From Dipteris shenzhenensis (lineage: Eukaryota > Polypodiophyta > Polypodiopsida > Gleicheniales), in the NCBI GenBank assembly GCA_047967505.1, contig CM106540.1: a stretch of DNA of 64,000 bases; one strand, 5' to 3'. The notes beneath the pieces are model-generated. The model worked only from the letters and a program-made list of their open reading frames with translations. It searched no databases and was not told the DNA's origin. Of this stretch, positions 10,241 through 21,069 are shown in pieces. How positions within the stretch are numbered: the first letter of the stretch is position 1; each line of letters begins with the position of its first letter. The position numbers were made by a program, and so were the translations under genes.

Positions 10241-13200
10241 GTATACGCATTATCTCTTGGAACGTCAACGGGTTCCACTCATCAGGAACCCGCGGCCCCA
10301 GGAAGATGGTGCTCAGACAGGAGCTCTAGCCAGCATTGATGGGAAGGGTAGATGTGCTCCTATTGCAGGAACACAAGCTTTCGGCTTCTTAGACCAGGGA
10401 AGGTCCTCACAGGACGATCCCACACCTACTGGGAACCTTCGATTGGCGAGCAGGGGAGGAGCGAGGGTGTCTGTACCTCCATCGACGCTTCTCTAGTTCA
10501 GCATGAGGACGAGCGCTTTGGGTGGGCTTGAATATTGAGGGATCCCGCATCGGCATCCTCAATATCTATGCCCCGACCGACCTTAGACGGAGAGCCGCTT
10601 TCTGGAGCTCTTTGACAGACTTATTGCCAGAGATGGATTCTTGGATTGTAGGAGGGGATTTCAATAACCTTGAGGCTTTAGAGGATCAACAGAGACGGGG
10701 CCCACAGTTCCTCGGTATAGCTCAGGCAGAGCAGGCGGAATGGGACTCCTTCTTGTTCGCTATGGGAGGTCGGGACAATTGGAGGGAGCCTTCCTTTTGT
10801 AGATGGACAGGGAGACTGTTATAGAGCAATTTAGGAGGGGGTGTTAAGAATAGTGTAAATTGCACCATTCTAGCAAGGACTATAAAGGTGTAGGGACATT
10901 CCCTAATTTAGACCTGAGGGATAAATATGTATATATCCTTCATCATGTTCATAGAACAAGTTATATGTAGTAACATAACATGTGCACTCTTCTCTCCCCT
11001 AGTAATTTCTTAGTACTTTCAATCTTTCAACAATATTTTATGGCACTTGCTTGAGGACATATATGCTCCATCCCAATATTATATGAATGCATGTACTTGT
11101 GGAGCGGTTGGACCCCATGGGGGATATGGCAGCACAGGTAGCTCAGGCTCTTGCCGAGTCTAGTCTCATCTGTCAGCAGGAGGCGATTCAGGTCAAGCAG
11201 CAGTGGTGGGCGAAGGAGAGGGGTCTCAGACGAGATCTCGCCTCGATACAACGGATGTAGCAGTCTTCTCCAGGCTCTGAGGAGCTCAAACGGCAGGAGG
11301 TTAGAGCCCAAGCCATGCTAGAGGAGATCACCCAGTGACGCTCAGAGTTCTCGTTTCATGCTTCCAAGTCCTTTTGGGCTAGGAAAGGCGACAGGACGTG
11401 CAGAGAGTTCTTCAGGACTCATGGCCAGAGGTCAGCAGGGGAACAGCTCCGATCTCTTAGAGCGCAGGATGGTAGTGTCAGGACAGGTCCAAACGAGGTC
11501 TGGGACTTGGCGACAGACTTCTACAGATCCCTGTTCCAGCAGGAGCCCCCAGACCCTCATGCCCGCCGTTGCAGGGAGGAGGTGTGGAGGTATACACCGT
11601 CGCTCATGCAGCCTAGCATGAGTGATTCTCTTCTCGCCCCTTTCACCGTGGCAGAGATGCAGGATGCGGTGAGCGCTATTGATGGGTAGAAATGCCCAGG
11701 TGAGCATGGGCTCTCCAGAGCTTTCTTCACCACCTTCTGGGAGCAGGTCCACCAGCCCTTGCTCACAGCCTTCCAGCATATCTTCTCTAGCGGACAGATG
11801 CCAGAGAGCCTTGCGACAGGCTTGATTTGCCTCATCCCCAAAGGGGGGGATCGTCAGGAGATCAGACAGTGGCACCCTATCACCCTCCTCCTGACTGCCT
11901 CTAAAATCCTCGCCAAGATGATCAGTAGCCGCATCCGACCCCTGCTACATGACTTGATCCATGACACCCAGACTGGTTTTGTCCAAGATCGCAGCATTTT
12001 GGACAACATCTTCACATTCTCAGAGGCGACGGAGTGGGCCCAGCATAGTGGCCAGCACCTTGCCATACTCCTTCTTGACTTTGAGAAGGCGTACGACAGG
12101 GTAGACAAGTCCTTCTTGGAGGGCACACTTTCTCAGTTCGGTTTCCTGGACGAGAGGATCAGAGGTATTGCTAGCCTCTCAGATCGGCCTCCAGTCAGGT
12201 TATCATCAGTGGCAAGATGGGGGAGAGATTCACCCTCGAGCGCTCGGTGCGTCAGGGCTGCCCGCTTGCGCCCTACCTCTTCCTATTTTTTGCGGAGGCC
12301 ATGACTTACTTCCTACGAGCCCGTACCACTGGTCTTCGAGGGATGTGCCTCCCTATTCGGGACGATGCAGAACTTCTGGACTCCGAGTATGCAAACGACA
12401 CGGCCCTATATGTGCAGGATGATATCGAGTCACTGGAGCGAGTGAGACTGTCTTTAGAGGTTTTTTGCCTAGCCGCTGGGGCGAAAATCAACTGGCATAA
12501 GTCAGTTGGTTTTCTTACGGATCCGGGAGCCAGCTCACAGTGGGGTATTTTCCTGGGGTTTCGCTAGATCCCTAGAGGACACATGACATGTTACCTGGGA
12601 TTCCAGGTGGGGCTGGATATCATGCCGGCTCAGCAGTTCCTACCGGTCCTAGTTTCCATACGACGGAAGCTAGCCTTCTAGAGCACGGCTCGGCTATCTT
12701 TGGCAAGCAGGGCCCTTGTGGTCAACCAGGTCCTTCTAGCCACCGCTTGGTACGTGGCATCTTGCTGGTGTTTCTCGAGATCGTGTGTAGCTCAGCTGAG
12801 GAGACTGGTGCGGAACTTTCTGTGGTCTGGCTCAGATGGTTCCGGCACGACCAGAGCCCGGGTCGCCTGGCAGACGGTCATTCTCCCCCAGACAGAGGGC
12901 AGTCTTGGCATCATATATCCAGAACTGCAGAGTCAGGCATTACTTGGCAAGTTAGTCATCCGTGGTCTGACCCCAGGAGGGCAGACGTGGAAGCTCTTGC
13001 TTCAGCATGGTCTCAGCGCGTGTATCCCCCAGAGAGGGGGTGATTGGCAACCGTCTATCCGGTGGATTTTCACCTCAGCCCCGCTGACTCAACCCCGTTC
13101 CCCCTTCCTCCGCGGCCTCATCTCGGTCTAGAGGAAGTTGCGGCACAGCCTCTCTCAGGTTCCCCCCAGCTGCCGAGAGGAGATAGACAGACAGCCCCTG

Positions 13201-14505
13201 ATCTGGAGCAGCCAGGTGACAGATGATACAGGTCGCCAGCTTGGAGAGAGATCCCATATCCCATGGGCGCTCTGGGTGCGTGGGCCTGCGTGCTCGCTTC
13301 GGGTTTGGAGGGACGTCTATAGCCAGTTGGGCCCAGACGAGCTGGCAACAACAGTAGGTACGGCACGTGGGATCCAGGCTCGGCGAGCAGAGATCCATGC
13401 TGCCATTCCTGCAGGTTGGAGGATTCCCATGATCACCAGACAGCTCCTCCAAGGAGATGAGAGGTGGCTAGGGCAATTCACACCCCGTGGCATTCCTTTG
13501 GTGGTTGCAAGCCTTTTCTCGGACTCCTCGATTCACTTTTTCTCCGTCGTCGATGGTAGCCGACTCCAGAGCAGAGAGGCCGTGATCGGCCCCCAGCTTC
13601 CCTGGCAGCACCTTCGCATCATAGGGCTGCAAGGGAAAACGTGGTATATAGACCCCCTAATTGTTCAGGACCAGGACTGGAGACTCTGGATTTGGGAGGG
13701 CCGCTCCTTGACAGAGGTGGAGTGGGACCCAGGGGAGTGGCGCTGGCCACCACTCAAGACCTCAGAGAACCCTACCCCCTTCTTCTCATACAGCGCGCGT
13801 ACCGGTAGGCGTGCTCTTGGGGCTCTCCAGCGCAGGCTTCCCACCCAGGCACATAGTTGGTATGCCCAAGGGATATCTCTGGTTTTTCTTCGTACATTCT
13901 TGAAGACTCTTTGGGCAAGTTGGCGGCACTTTCTTTGGATGGTGGTCCACAAGGGGCTACCAGTTGGGAGATCGCTGAGGCAGATGGGACAGGAGGGGCA
14001 CTGCCAAATGTGTTTTCAGGAGGAGTTGTCCCTGAAGCACTGCTTGTGGAGCTGCTCGCATGCTCAGACAGTGTGGAAGGGAGTCATGGGGATCTTAGCG
14101 AGGGCTGCACTCGAGCTAGGACCGGTCACTTGGGGAGCCGTTTGCTGGTGCAGCACCGAGATGGGACATCACTTGGCTTATGAGTTCTCTAGGCCTAGTT
14201 TTCTTCATCACGCAGGCCACCTGGGCACACATGGACAGCTTCCCTTGGCATCTGACAGAGACAGATGCAGGAGCGATGACTCGTCACCCAGTTGGGAGAT
14301 CATAGGGAGTATTGTAGGCTGGCATATCTGGACTTCCAGATGCACACAGACCTTAGGAGATCAGGCTTCTTCTGCTACCCAGACCCTAGCGGACATCTGG
14401 AGCACGATCATTCACACGCTCAAGGGTCAGTGGGATCAGATTCAGGGGGAGACTCGGGCAGGGAAGGAGAAGCGACGGCGCTTCCTTCGCGACTGGGACC
14501 ATTGA
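10237..14505 (+). pseudogene. LINE D ORF2 (endonuclease, RT, zinc region), broken
   Basis: The start MSIRIISWNVNGF overlaps the ORF1 stop as ATGA. The endonuclease blocks VLLLQEHKL and VGGDFNNLE are present, then an LTR (10842-11032) replaces the end of the domain. RT follows from about 11400: GLICLIPKGG, LLDFEKAYDRVD, RQGCPLAPYLFLFFAE and YANDTALY (the first catalytic Asp of YADD is read as Asn, so the active site is damaged). The C-terminal part (13138-14505) is one long frame with WDPGEWRWP, FLWMVVHKG and the zinc segment CQMCFQEELSLKHCLWSC, ending FLRDWDH. Numerous stops lie elsewhere. Confidence 0.8.
10842..11032 (+). repeat. LTR (191 bp) inserted in LINE D endonuclease
   Basis: The segment starts TGTTAAGAATAG and ends CTTTCAACA (TG...CA). 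It is AT-rich, unlike the GC-rich LINE around it. It is preceded by TTTAGGAGGGGG, which looks like a polypurine tract, as before a 3' LTR. The LINE reading stops just before it, and roughly 80 codons of endonuclease are missing after it, so the event removed target DNA or was followed by a deletion. The 5-bp flanks do not match, so it is not a clean solo LTR. Confidence 0.6.
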
Positions 14506-14623
14506 GAGCTGTTCTTCCAGCACTCTGCTCAGACTCTTCAGTGGCATTACTCCCCCCCACCATGGCTGTTTGTCCACACGCAGATGATTATGCCCTGAGA
14601 GGCTTGTAATTATTTTGTTACCA

Positions 14624-14654
14624 CGGGCTGTATCCGTTTTGTGATTACAGCCCG
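14624..14654 (+). other. 3'-UTR hairpin of LINE D
   Basis: CGGGCTGTA at 14624-14632 pairs with TACAGCCCG at 14646-14654 around a 13-nt loop, about 65 bp before the poly(A). The related tail at 50393-50679 has a hairpin at the same relative place with changed but still paired bases. In LINEs with stringent template choice, the RT recognises such a 3' stem-loop, so that role is inferred. Confidence 0.7.
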
Positions 14655-14731
14655 CTGGCCCTTAGGCCTTCTTGTACTCTCATTTTCAAGCAATATAACT
14701 AGCACTACTTTTTGCGCAAAAAAAAAAAAAA

Positions 14732-14904
14732 CTCTGGTCTAGAATAACAGATACAGGAGTCCCTTCCCTAGAAGGGAGGTCATGATGAATTCAGTGGCCG
14801 GTGAGGCTGTTGTGATATAAAGTCAGATATAGAACTTTGTCAACTATCTATGGACGCAGTCCCGCGTGGTCTCTTGGCTGCGGCTAAGCATTTGACAAGG
14901 ACCT
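14732..14904. other. Unassigned spacer
   Basis: About 170 bp between the LINE D poly(A) and the start of a truncated LINE A copy. I see no domain or repeat in it. Confidence 0.5.
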
Positions 14905-15225
14905 GTCTTATATTGGCTTTACTCAGATTCCACTGCTCAATGCTTTATAGGGAATCATTTGTCTGAGCCTTGGACTCTGGGACGATCAGTTCGAAGGGAT
15001 GCCCTCTCAGTGCTTTGCTCTATGCTATTGCTTCACATCCTTTGCTTCTTTATATGGATCATTTGGTTGATACTGGACAGCTAGTGGAGCTTCGCATTCC
15101 TGGCTCACGGCCTTTCATTGCACAGGCTTATGCATATAATTATTTCTTCATGCCAAAGAATAGTCCTCTGGAGCTTCGCTTATTGATGGATACCCTTTCT
15201 GATTTTGGGTTGGCAGATTTTGAGA
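14905..15225 (+). pseudogene. LINE group A copy A3, RT part 1
   Basis: The plus strand reads YWLYSDSTAQCF, GCPLSALLYAIASHPLLLYMDHL and AQAYAYNYFF, where the YADD motif is replaced by YAYN, then LLMDTLSDFGLA. This is the RT palm region of group A, 5'-truncated. At FGLA it is interrupted by a 5'-truncated LINE B insertion. The next conserved group A block, NFQKSK, appears after that insertion's poly(A) at 16976. About five codons are missing at the join. Confidence 0.8.
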
Positions 15226-16975
15226 GGGCTTATGCCAAGGCAAGAGCCTTGGAAGGATTTTTTTATCAGATGCATACAATCTCGCACACCCACTTTAGGA
15301 GAGGATTGGACACACAGTACTAGATGGGTTTTCACCACATGCCACCTCAGGTCTCCCTCTTCCCCTCTTATGGTTGCTATCCTGAAAGCATGGGCCAGCT
15401 TCAGGAGTACTCTTCGCAGGATTCCCCCATCCACCCGTGAAGAGATTGAAAGGCGGCCTATCATGTGGAATGACAGGATTTTGGATGAGCTTGGCAAACC
15501 ACTTGGAGCTTCTCCTTACATGCAATGGCCAAGATGGGAGAGGGGCCCTGCATCTATAGTGGGAGCATGGAAAGCCTTCAGGAAGCTTCCTGCAGACCAA
15601 CAGGCCCACATGGTTCTTAATCTCAGAGGAAGTGCAGGGAGAGTCCAACAGATTGATGCAGCCTTGCCCTTGGATTGGGTAAACACAGATGACATGCCTA
15701 TTACTTGCTCCACCTGGATGGGGGCATTTTCCAGATTGGGAGTTCCTTTACAGGTGATTGCTTTTCTTGACCCACATGAGGATGCCATAGTATTTGATGT
15801 TTCTTCGCAGGGCAGGCTGTCCAAATCCACAGACGATATCTTGTTGCAGGTACCATTTCAGCCAGTCAGGATAGTGGGCTTCATGGAGCATGGCTCTCTT
15901 TCACAGTGGTACTTGGATCCTGACCTGCTTCTCCTCGCCCTTGGCTCATGGAGATTGTGGCTCTATGGAGGTGTCCCAATTAAGTTTTTGCAGTGGGACC
16001 CTGGGGAATGGGAATGGATAGATGAAGGGCACCGAGAGGACATCCCCTTCTTTCGTTATATGGTCAGTAATGCCAGGAAATTCCAGCTCAGCTGTAGGGG
16101 TTGGAGGCCCACCAGAGCTCATCATTGGGAGAACTTTCAGATTCCTGCTGACTTGCAGAAATTTTTTTGGCAAAGACTCTGGAAATCCCACCAGAATAGA
16201 AAAATCACTCTCTTCTTTTGGCTTTCTATTCATGGTGGGATAGCAGTAAACCATTGGAGGTCCAAGTTCGGAGCTGACCCTTCTTGCCCTCGCTGCCTTT
16301 CTGCTTTGGAGACAATACAGCACTGCCTTTGGGATTGCAGACAGGCGAGAATCATATGGAAGGGGATTGCAAGACTTTTCAGCACTTTTGTTCGCCTACC
16401 TTTCTATATGACTTGGGGATCAGTGGCTTGGCTTACTCTTTTAGGGCCCCAGGTATTTTTTGAGAGACTTGATTCCTCTTGGGCTTTTCACATCCGACGA
16501 CGCCTTGTGGAGTCGTGCTCTCTAGAGGATGTTCCGGCCACTCTTTTCAGGGCTGCTCACTCCTCGGTCGACTCTCCATGGGAGAGGAGATCCTAGCTAG
16601 CATTGCAGCATGGCACATTTGGAGAGCTAGATGCACTGAGGCTTTGGAGGGTTCTTAGGTTCACCCTTCTCAGATCTTGGCCAGTACTTGGACAGATACG
16701 ATACACACTCAGATGGCCATTTGGGCGACCATGCAGGGATCATCTCGAGCAGCCTCCTCCAAGAGAGTTACTTTTCTCATAGATTGGAGAGACTCTCCCT
16801 TCTTTGCTGAAACTTCTACAAGGTTGAGATGGCATTTTCAGCCTCAGCCTTGGTTTGTTTCTACCTCATTCCTCTGAGGTGTTTTTTATTACATGCTTAG
16901 CATGGTGTATTTCCGCACAGAGCTTGCTCTAGCGGGTTTCTTTCTTACTTAATAGAAGTCTCACAAAAAAAAAAA
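15222..16975 (+). mobile_element. 5'-truncated LINE group B copy nested in A3
   Basis: It starts within RGLMPRQEPWKDF and gives one frame to 16596 with WDPGEWEWIDEGHRE, FFWLSIHGGIAVNHWR and the zinc segment CPRCLSALETIQHCLWDC, then AWHIWRARCTEALEG. It ends with the group B 3' signature (GAGCTTGCTCT, TTAATAGAAGTCT) and 11 A residues at 16965-16975. Only one short frameshift spoils the 1.4-kb frame, so it is younger than its host element. It lacks RT because of the 5' truncation. The 5' junction shares a few bases (ATTTT) with the target, and no clear duplication is seen. Confidence 0.85.
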
Positions 16976-18658
16976 TTAATTTTCAGAAATCAAAACTCTT
17001 GCCTCTCAAGCATTGCGATTGGCATGCTCTCCTTTGGCCAGGCCAGATTATTTTCCGGTAAACATAGTAAGACATTTGGGTTATCCAATTAGCTGGAAAA
17101 TCAGAAATAAGCAACAAATGTCTTGGGTATTCAACAAAATTCAGGACAGATCTCCACTTGGCCTTTGCATGTTCGGCTTCGAATTGTCCAGTCCATTGTT
17201 TTAGGTTATGTCCAGTTTTACCTGCCTTTATTACATTGGTCATCTCGAGATATCTCTTCTTTTATGTCTCAAGCCATGGAGATTTTTTGGAAAACTAAGC
17301 TTCATAAAAAAGCTTTAAGGTTACTCAAAATGGACCTGCTATGCTCACCAAGAATGCATGGTGGTTTGAATGTTCTAAACATCAAATTTCATGTGTTGGC
17401 AAGAAAGATCACTATGCTCAAGGCTTTTTTTTAGCAAGAGCAGCCATGGTCTATTATGTTGGCATCTTTGTGTGGCCAGATGCGCACAAATGCTTATGGG
17501 CATTGGCTAGTTGATCCATCGGAAGTAGTACTTGGCAAGTTTCAAGGTAAAATACCTGGATGTCCATTTTCTACTGCCTTGATTCAGGATTGGAAGCAGG
17601 TGCTCTCTCGCATCAAATGGTCTCCCCGTCCTGCTTCTATAGCTTCATCGCTTCGAATCGAAAGCCTTCACTAGAGTGCTGTTTTTTACTCTCCTCTTGC
17701 TGTACAACAACCAATCAACGCTTACAATCTCATGAAGTTGGGCACCTGGTTCATTGATGATGTGGTAGATACTCAGGGGCATATTCTCTCTTTTCCGGCA
17801 GCATGCCAATACTACAATCTTGGGATGCATCGTAGACCCATATGGAAAGTTATTGCAGATCTCTTACTCCCTTTGGTTCCGATTCCAACATTGGAAGTAA
17901 GAGACAGGCTTTAAGATTGGCATCTTCAGTCTTCAAGTCCAGGATTATCCTCTCAACGTTTGCATCTATTGACTTCCATACAGGCTTATCGATTGATATT
18001 ACCTCTTCCATGGATTGCTCATCATGCAAATTCTCTTTGACATCTGAATAAGTCTTTAACTTGGTGAGAAGGAAAATTGAAATTGATATGGAAGTTGAAA
18101 ATGCCATTGAAGCAGAGACTCTTTCTCTAGAGATGTATTGTTGGTATTTTTCTAGTGGGAGTGAAATTGGCTCAATGAAGGATTGCCTCTCCTCTTTGTC
18201 CAAGATGTCATCATACTCCTGAGAGTATTCAACACTTATTGTGGTTTTGTTCATATTCCAGAGACCTTCTGAACAAGATCTCCTATTTTTTGTCTCTCAA
18301 ATTTCCAGCACACAGGTTCTCCAGGTTTTTCTGGATGTTTGGCAGATTATCAGCTTCTTTGTCCCAGTATTCTCTTTTCTTTCATTGAATAAGATACTGG
18401 GCCTTATGGATCCTCTAGCTACAGCGAAATCATGCATTTCTAAATTCATCCCTTCAGCACCCTTATGAGTTCTTCCGAGCCTCATTGCGGCAGTCCTTAT
18501 ATGATGCCTTGCATGAGGAAGATTTGGATGTTTCTTGCATTCAGCTTTTCTTTTACTGTTTCTGATGGATAGGGCATTGGCTCTTTTCTCAAGCACTGCC
18601 CTGTTGTAAAATGGATGTTTCATAATATAATGTTCTTAGTTTCACCCAAAAAAAAAAA
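16976..18658 (+). pseudogene. LINE group A copy A3, part 2 to poly(A)
   Basis: It resumes with NFQ-like sequence and then LACSPLARPDYFPVNIVRHLGYPI, QFYLPLLHWSSRD, FMSQAMEIFWKTKLHKK, MHGGLNVLNIKFHVLARK, GHWLVDP and GKIPGCPFSTALIQDWKQVLS, the usual group A post-RT order. Its end carries FFRASLRQSLYDALHEEDLDVSCIQL, a short 3' UTR ending TTAGTTTCACCC, and 11 A residues (18648-18658), followed at once by GTGTGTGCGCGC. Stops and frameshifts are frequent. Confidence 0.8.
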
Positions 18659-18670
18659 GTGTGTGCGCGC
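18659..18670 (+). repeat. GTGTGTGCGCGC junction tract
   Basis: It lies exactly between the poly(A) of LINE A3 and the first base of the 5'-truncated LINE A2. This is one of six group A-type tails in the window that end in TG/CA repeats. Confidence 0.85.
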
Positions 18671-19770
18671 CTGATATAGTTGCTTTGCAAGAGCATTATC
18701 AGCATATGTATGCTGGTCAGATAGGTCATTTCGCGGGTTATGATATCTTCTATGCTGGAGAGCATTCCTTTTTTGGCGTGGCTTTTTGGGTCAAGCACGA
18801 CCTTCAACCTGTTGTGCCTCTCAATGATCGCCATGGCAGATGGATTATTGTTCAATGCCTTGTTCAAGGGGAAATCTTAGAATTTTCATCGGTTTATGCC
18901 CCCCAATCTTGTCATGATAGAGCTTTGATCTGGGCTGCCATGCATAGCTATATATGGTGACAACATGCCTTTATTTGTGGTGACTTTAATAATGCCCCTC
19001 AATCAGGTGACAACACCTCAGGCCACACTCATATGTTGGCTTCTTATACATAGGCATGGTCTGATTTTTTGCTTCAGTTGCGCCTGGTTGATCTCTGGAA
19101 GGAATTACAGCCCATGCTTCTAGGCTATACCTTTCAGCATAATGCTCGATCTTCTTATCAGGCACGCTTGGACGAATGGTATCAGGTTGATCCACAGCAT
19201 TGTGATGCCTTTACTTGTCAAATTTGGGTTGATCATGCTTTCACACATTCGGATCATGCTCCTCTTTGGTTGAGGTTTTACTTACATTGAATTTCCCACT
19301 GACAAATTGCCTTGCCAAAGGCTTTTGCTGATTAATAATAGTTATCTAGAACATGCTGACTTTAAAGCCTTGGTCTCTGATGCTATTCAGCCTCTTTCTC
19401 GTCAGATACACATTGGTTTGGATTATGTCTGGCAGGCTTTTGTTGCTCGGATGCAAGCAGTTATTCGGGATTATGGCAAATCCTATATGCAAGCCACAAG
19501 GGAGACTGTAGCACATGCCAAATTTACTTGTCAGAGTTTGACTGAGCTTGCTCATCTTCGCCCTTTTTCTTCAGAGGAAAGCATGCTCTTATGTCAAGCT
19601 CAATTCTCTCTTCAATCCAATGATCGCAGAAAGCTTGCTAAATGGGAAGCTGGATCCAGACAACGGGCTTTTTTGGATAAAGGCTGGTCTTCTAAGCAAT
19701 TTTTTAAGAGCTTACACTACAAAATACAGGCTGCAACCTCGCCGGATATATATCAGGGATTCTGAATCTG
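18671..19770 (+). pseudogene. LINE group A copy A2, endonuclease part
   Basis: 5'-truncated: the sequence begins at PDIVALQEHYQHMYAGQ. Endonuclease blocks follow: YDIFYAGEHSFFGVAFWVKHDLQP, FSSVYAPQS, CGDFNNAPQ, LVDLWKELQP, IWVDHAFTHSDHAPLWL (SDH block). The linker before RT (RQIHIGLDYVWQAFVARMQ... to GWSSKQFF) ends at about RRIYIRDS (19765). There a LINE B copy is lodged, and the element resumes at 24690 with ARQLLLQHV. About 35 codons are missing between the two halves. A few nonsense codons are present. Confidence 0.85.
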
Positions 19771-20340
19771 CTGCTGCTCCCCGCTCCTCCTGCTGCCCCT
19801 CCTTCTTCCTGCTCCCCTCCTTGCTGCCCCCTCCCTCCCCTCCTTGCTGCCTCCTCCCTCCCCTCCCCCCTACCTGCTGCTCCCCTCCCTCTCTCCCCTT
19901 CTCTACCTCCCGCGCTGCTGCAGCCCCCCCCACGCTGCTGCCAGCTCCTCCCCCGCGCGCTGCCTCCTCCCTCCTCCCCCCCCTACCTGCTGCTTCCCCC
20001 GCCTCCCCTCCCTCTCTCCCCTTCTCTAACTCCCACGCTGCTGCAGCCCCCCCCCCCGCGCTGCTGCCAGCTCCTCCCCCGCGCTGCTGCCTGGACAGCC
20101 CCCCCTGCCCCCCCCGCTCTTTCTTTGCTTCCCCCCCCCCCTCTCCTCCACTCCTCCTCTCCTCTATCCTCCCCTCCTCTCCCTTCCTCCTCTCCTCTTG
20201 CTGCCCCCCCTTTCTCGTTGCTGACTCCTCCTCTCCTTGCTCAATCCTCTCTCTCCCTCCTTCCTTTCACCCTCTCCCTTCATCTGGTGTACCCCTATTC
20301 TCTTTTAGGGTTCTCTTGGGCTTCAGAAAAGTGGACGGAT
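19771..20340 (+). promoter_or_regulatory. Pyrimidine-rich 5' UTR of LINE B2
   Basis: C/T-rich sense strand with CTGCTGC and CTCCCCTCC units. A stretch of roughly 120 bp (CTACCTGCTG... to CACGCTGCTGCAGCC) occurs twice with small changes. It precedes ORF1 in the same way as in the full-length B element. Long frames here (for example across 19548-20552) are artefacts of composition. Confidence 0.7.
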
Positions 20341-20454
20341 TTTTTTTTTTTTTTGGTTTGAATCGGCCTATCCCACCTCGATTGCCAAATGGGTACCCAT
20401 TCAGTCAATCTGTTACCGCACACACCGGTCGCACACACCGGCCGCGAGAACCGT

Positions 20455-21069
20455 CACTTTCTCAAAAGACGAGCTACAGCAGTTGCAAAAGGATTTGGAG
20501 CATGACTGTTCGCACGCATCCACGGCTCCCACCCCTCCAGGTCACAAGCTAGAGATTGGATGCTTGCGGCGCTTCCCTAGGAGCTCGCACCCCACCTTAA
20601 GGATGTTCGTTTATTGAGACGAGGTTTCTTTTAGGTGTGCCTAGATTCCCCGGATATCACGAGAGACTTGCTACAGGCCGGGTTTCTATTTCTAGGCTAC
20701 AGGAGGATTTTTTTGTTTCCCTTTCAACAGGGCTTTGACCCAGTTGAAGAGGACAAGCAGGGAGTTTCTGTTTTCATCAGGTTCCCTAGTCTCCCCTCAG
20801 TTTATCACCGGCTTCTTTCAGTTATTGGCGAGAGGTTTGGTGTGGTAGCAGAGATCCCCCCTCTTCCTTACGAGCCCTCTTCGGCTGCTGAGGCAGTTAG
20901 GATGGATGGGGTACCCAGGGTTAGGGTCATTGTCCAGGACCCTAATATTTCAGATGACCACATCATGCTACAACAACCCAATGGGTCTTTCTTCCGCCAA
21001 AGATTTGAGGTTTGGTTAGATGATACATTTCAAATTCAGTCTCAGTCACTTTTGTTTTCGTGGTCGTGA
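20455..21069 (+). pseudogene. ORF1-endonuclease fusion left by deletion in LINE B2
   Basis: ORF1 begins as VTFSKDELQQLQKDLE near 20455 with broken frames. The frame at 20635-21069 then reads LSVIGERFGVVAEIPPLP and NGSFFRQRFEV, and passes without a break into WLDDTFQIQSQSLLFSW, which is endonuclease sequence. In the full-length copy these two points are separated by the ORF1 knuckle, the ORF1 tail and the first part of ORF2. The fusion keeps the frame across the join and lacks the CCHC knuckle. Confidence 0.75.

Larger units (their letters stand above)
7788..14731 (+). mobile_element. Long degenerate LINE group D element
   Basis: In order this element has a pyrimidine-rich leader (7788-8340), ORF1 (8349-10240), ORF2 beginning at 10237 with an ATGA overlap, a 3' UTR with a hairpin, and 14 A residues at 14718-14731. 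It differs from group B in its GC-rich coding sequence, the extra C-terminal part of ORF1 and the end of ORF2 (KEKRRRFLRDWD). Many frameshifts and stops, plus an LTR lodged in the endonuclease, show it is old. It is about 6.9 kb, a full-length LINE size. Confidence 0.85.

Noticed and set aside
19548-20552. 334-codon frame on the plus strand
   Set aside because: Its start is a shifted LINE A piece, its middle the C/T leader of LINE B2 and its end an ORF1 start; it is not one gene.
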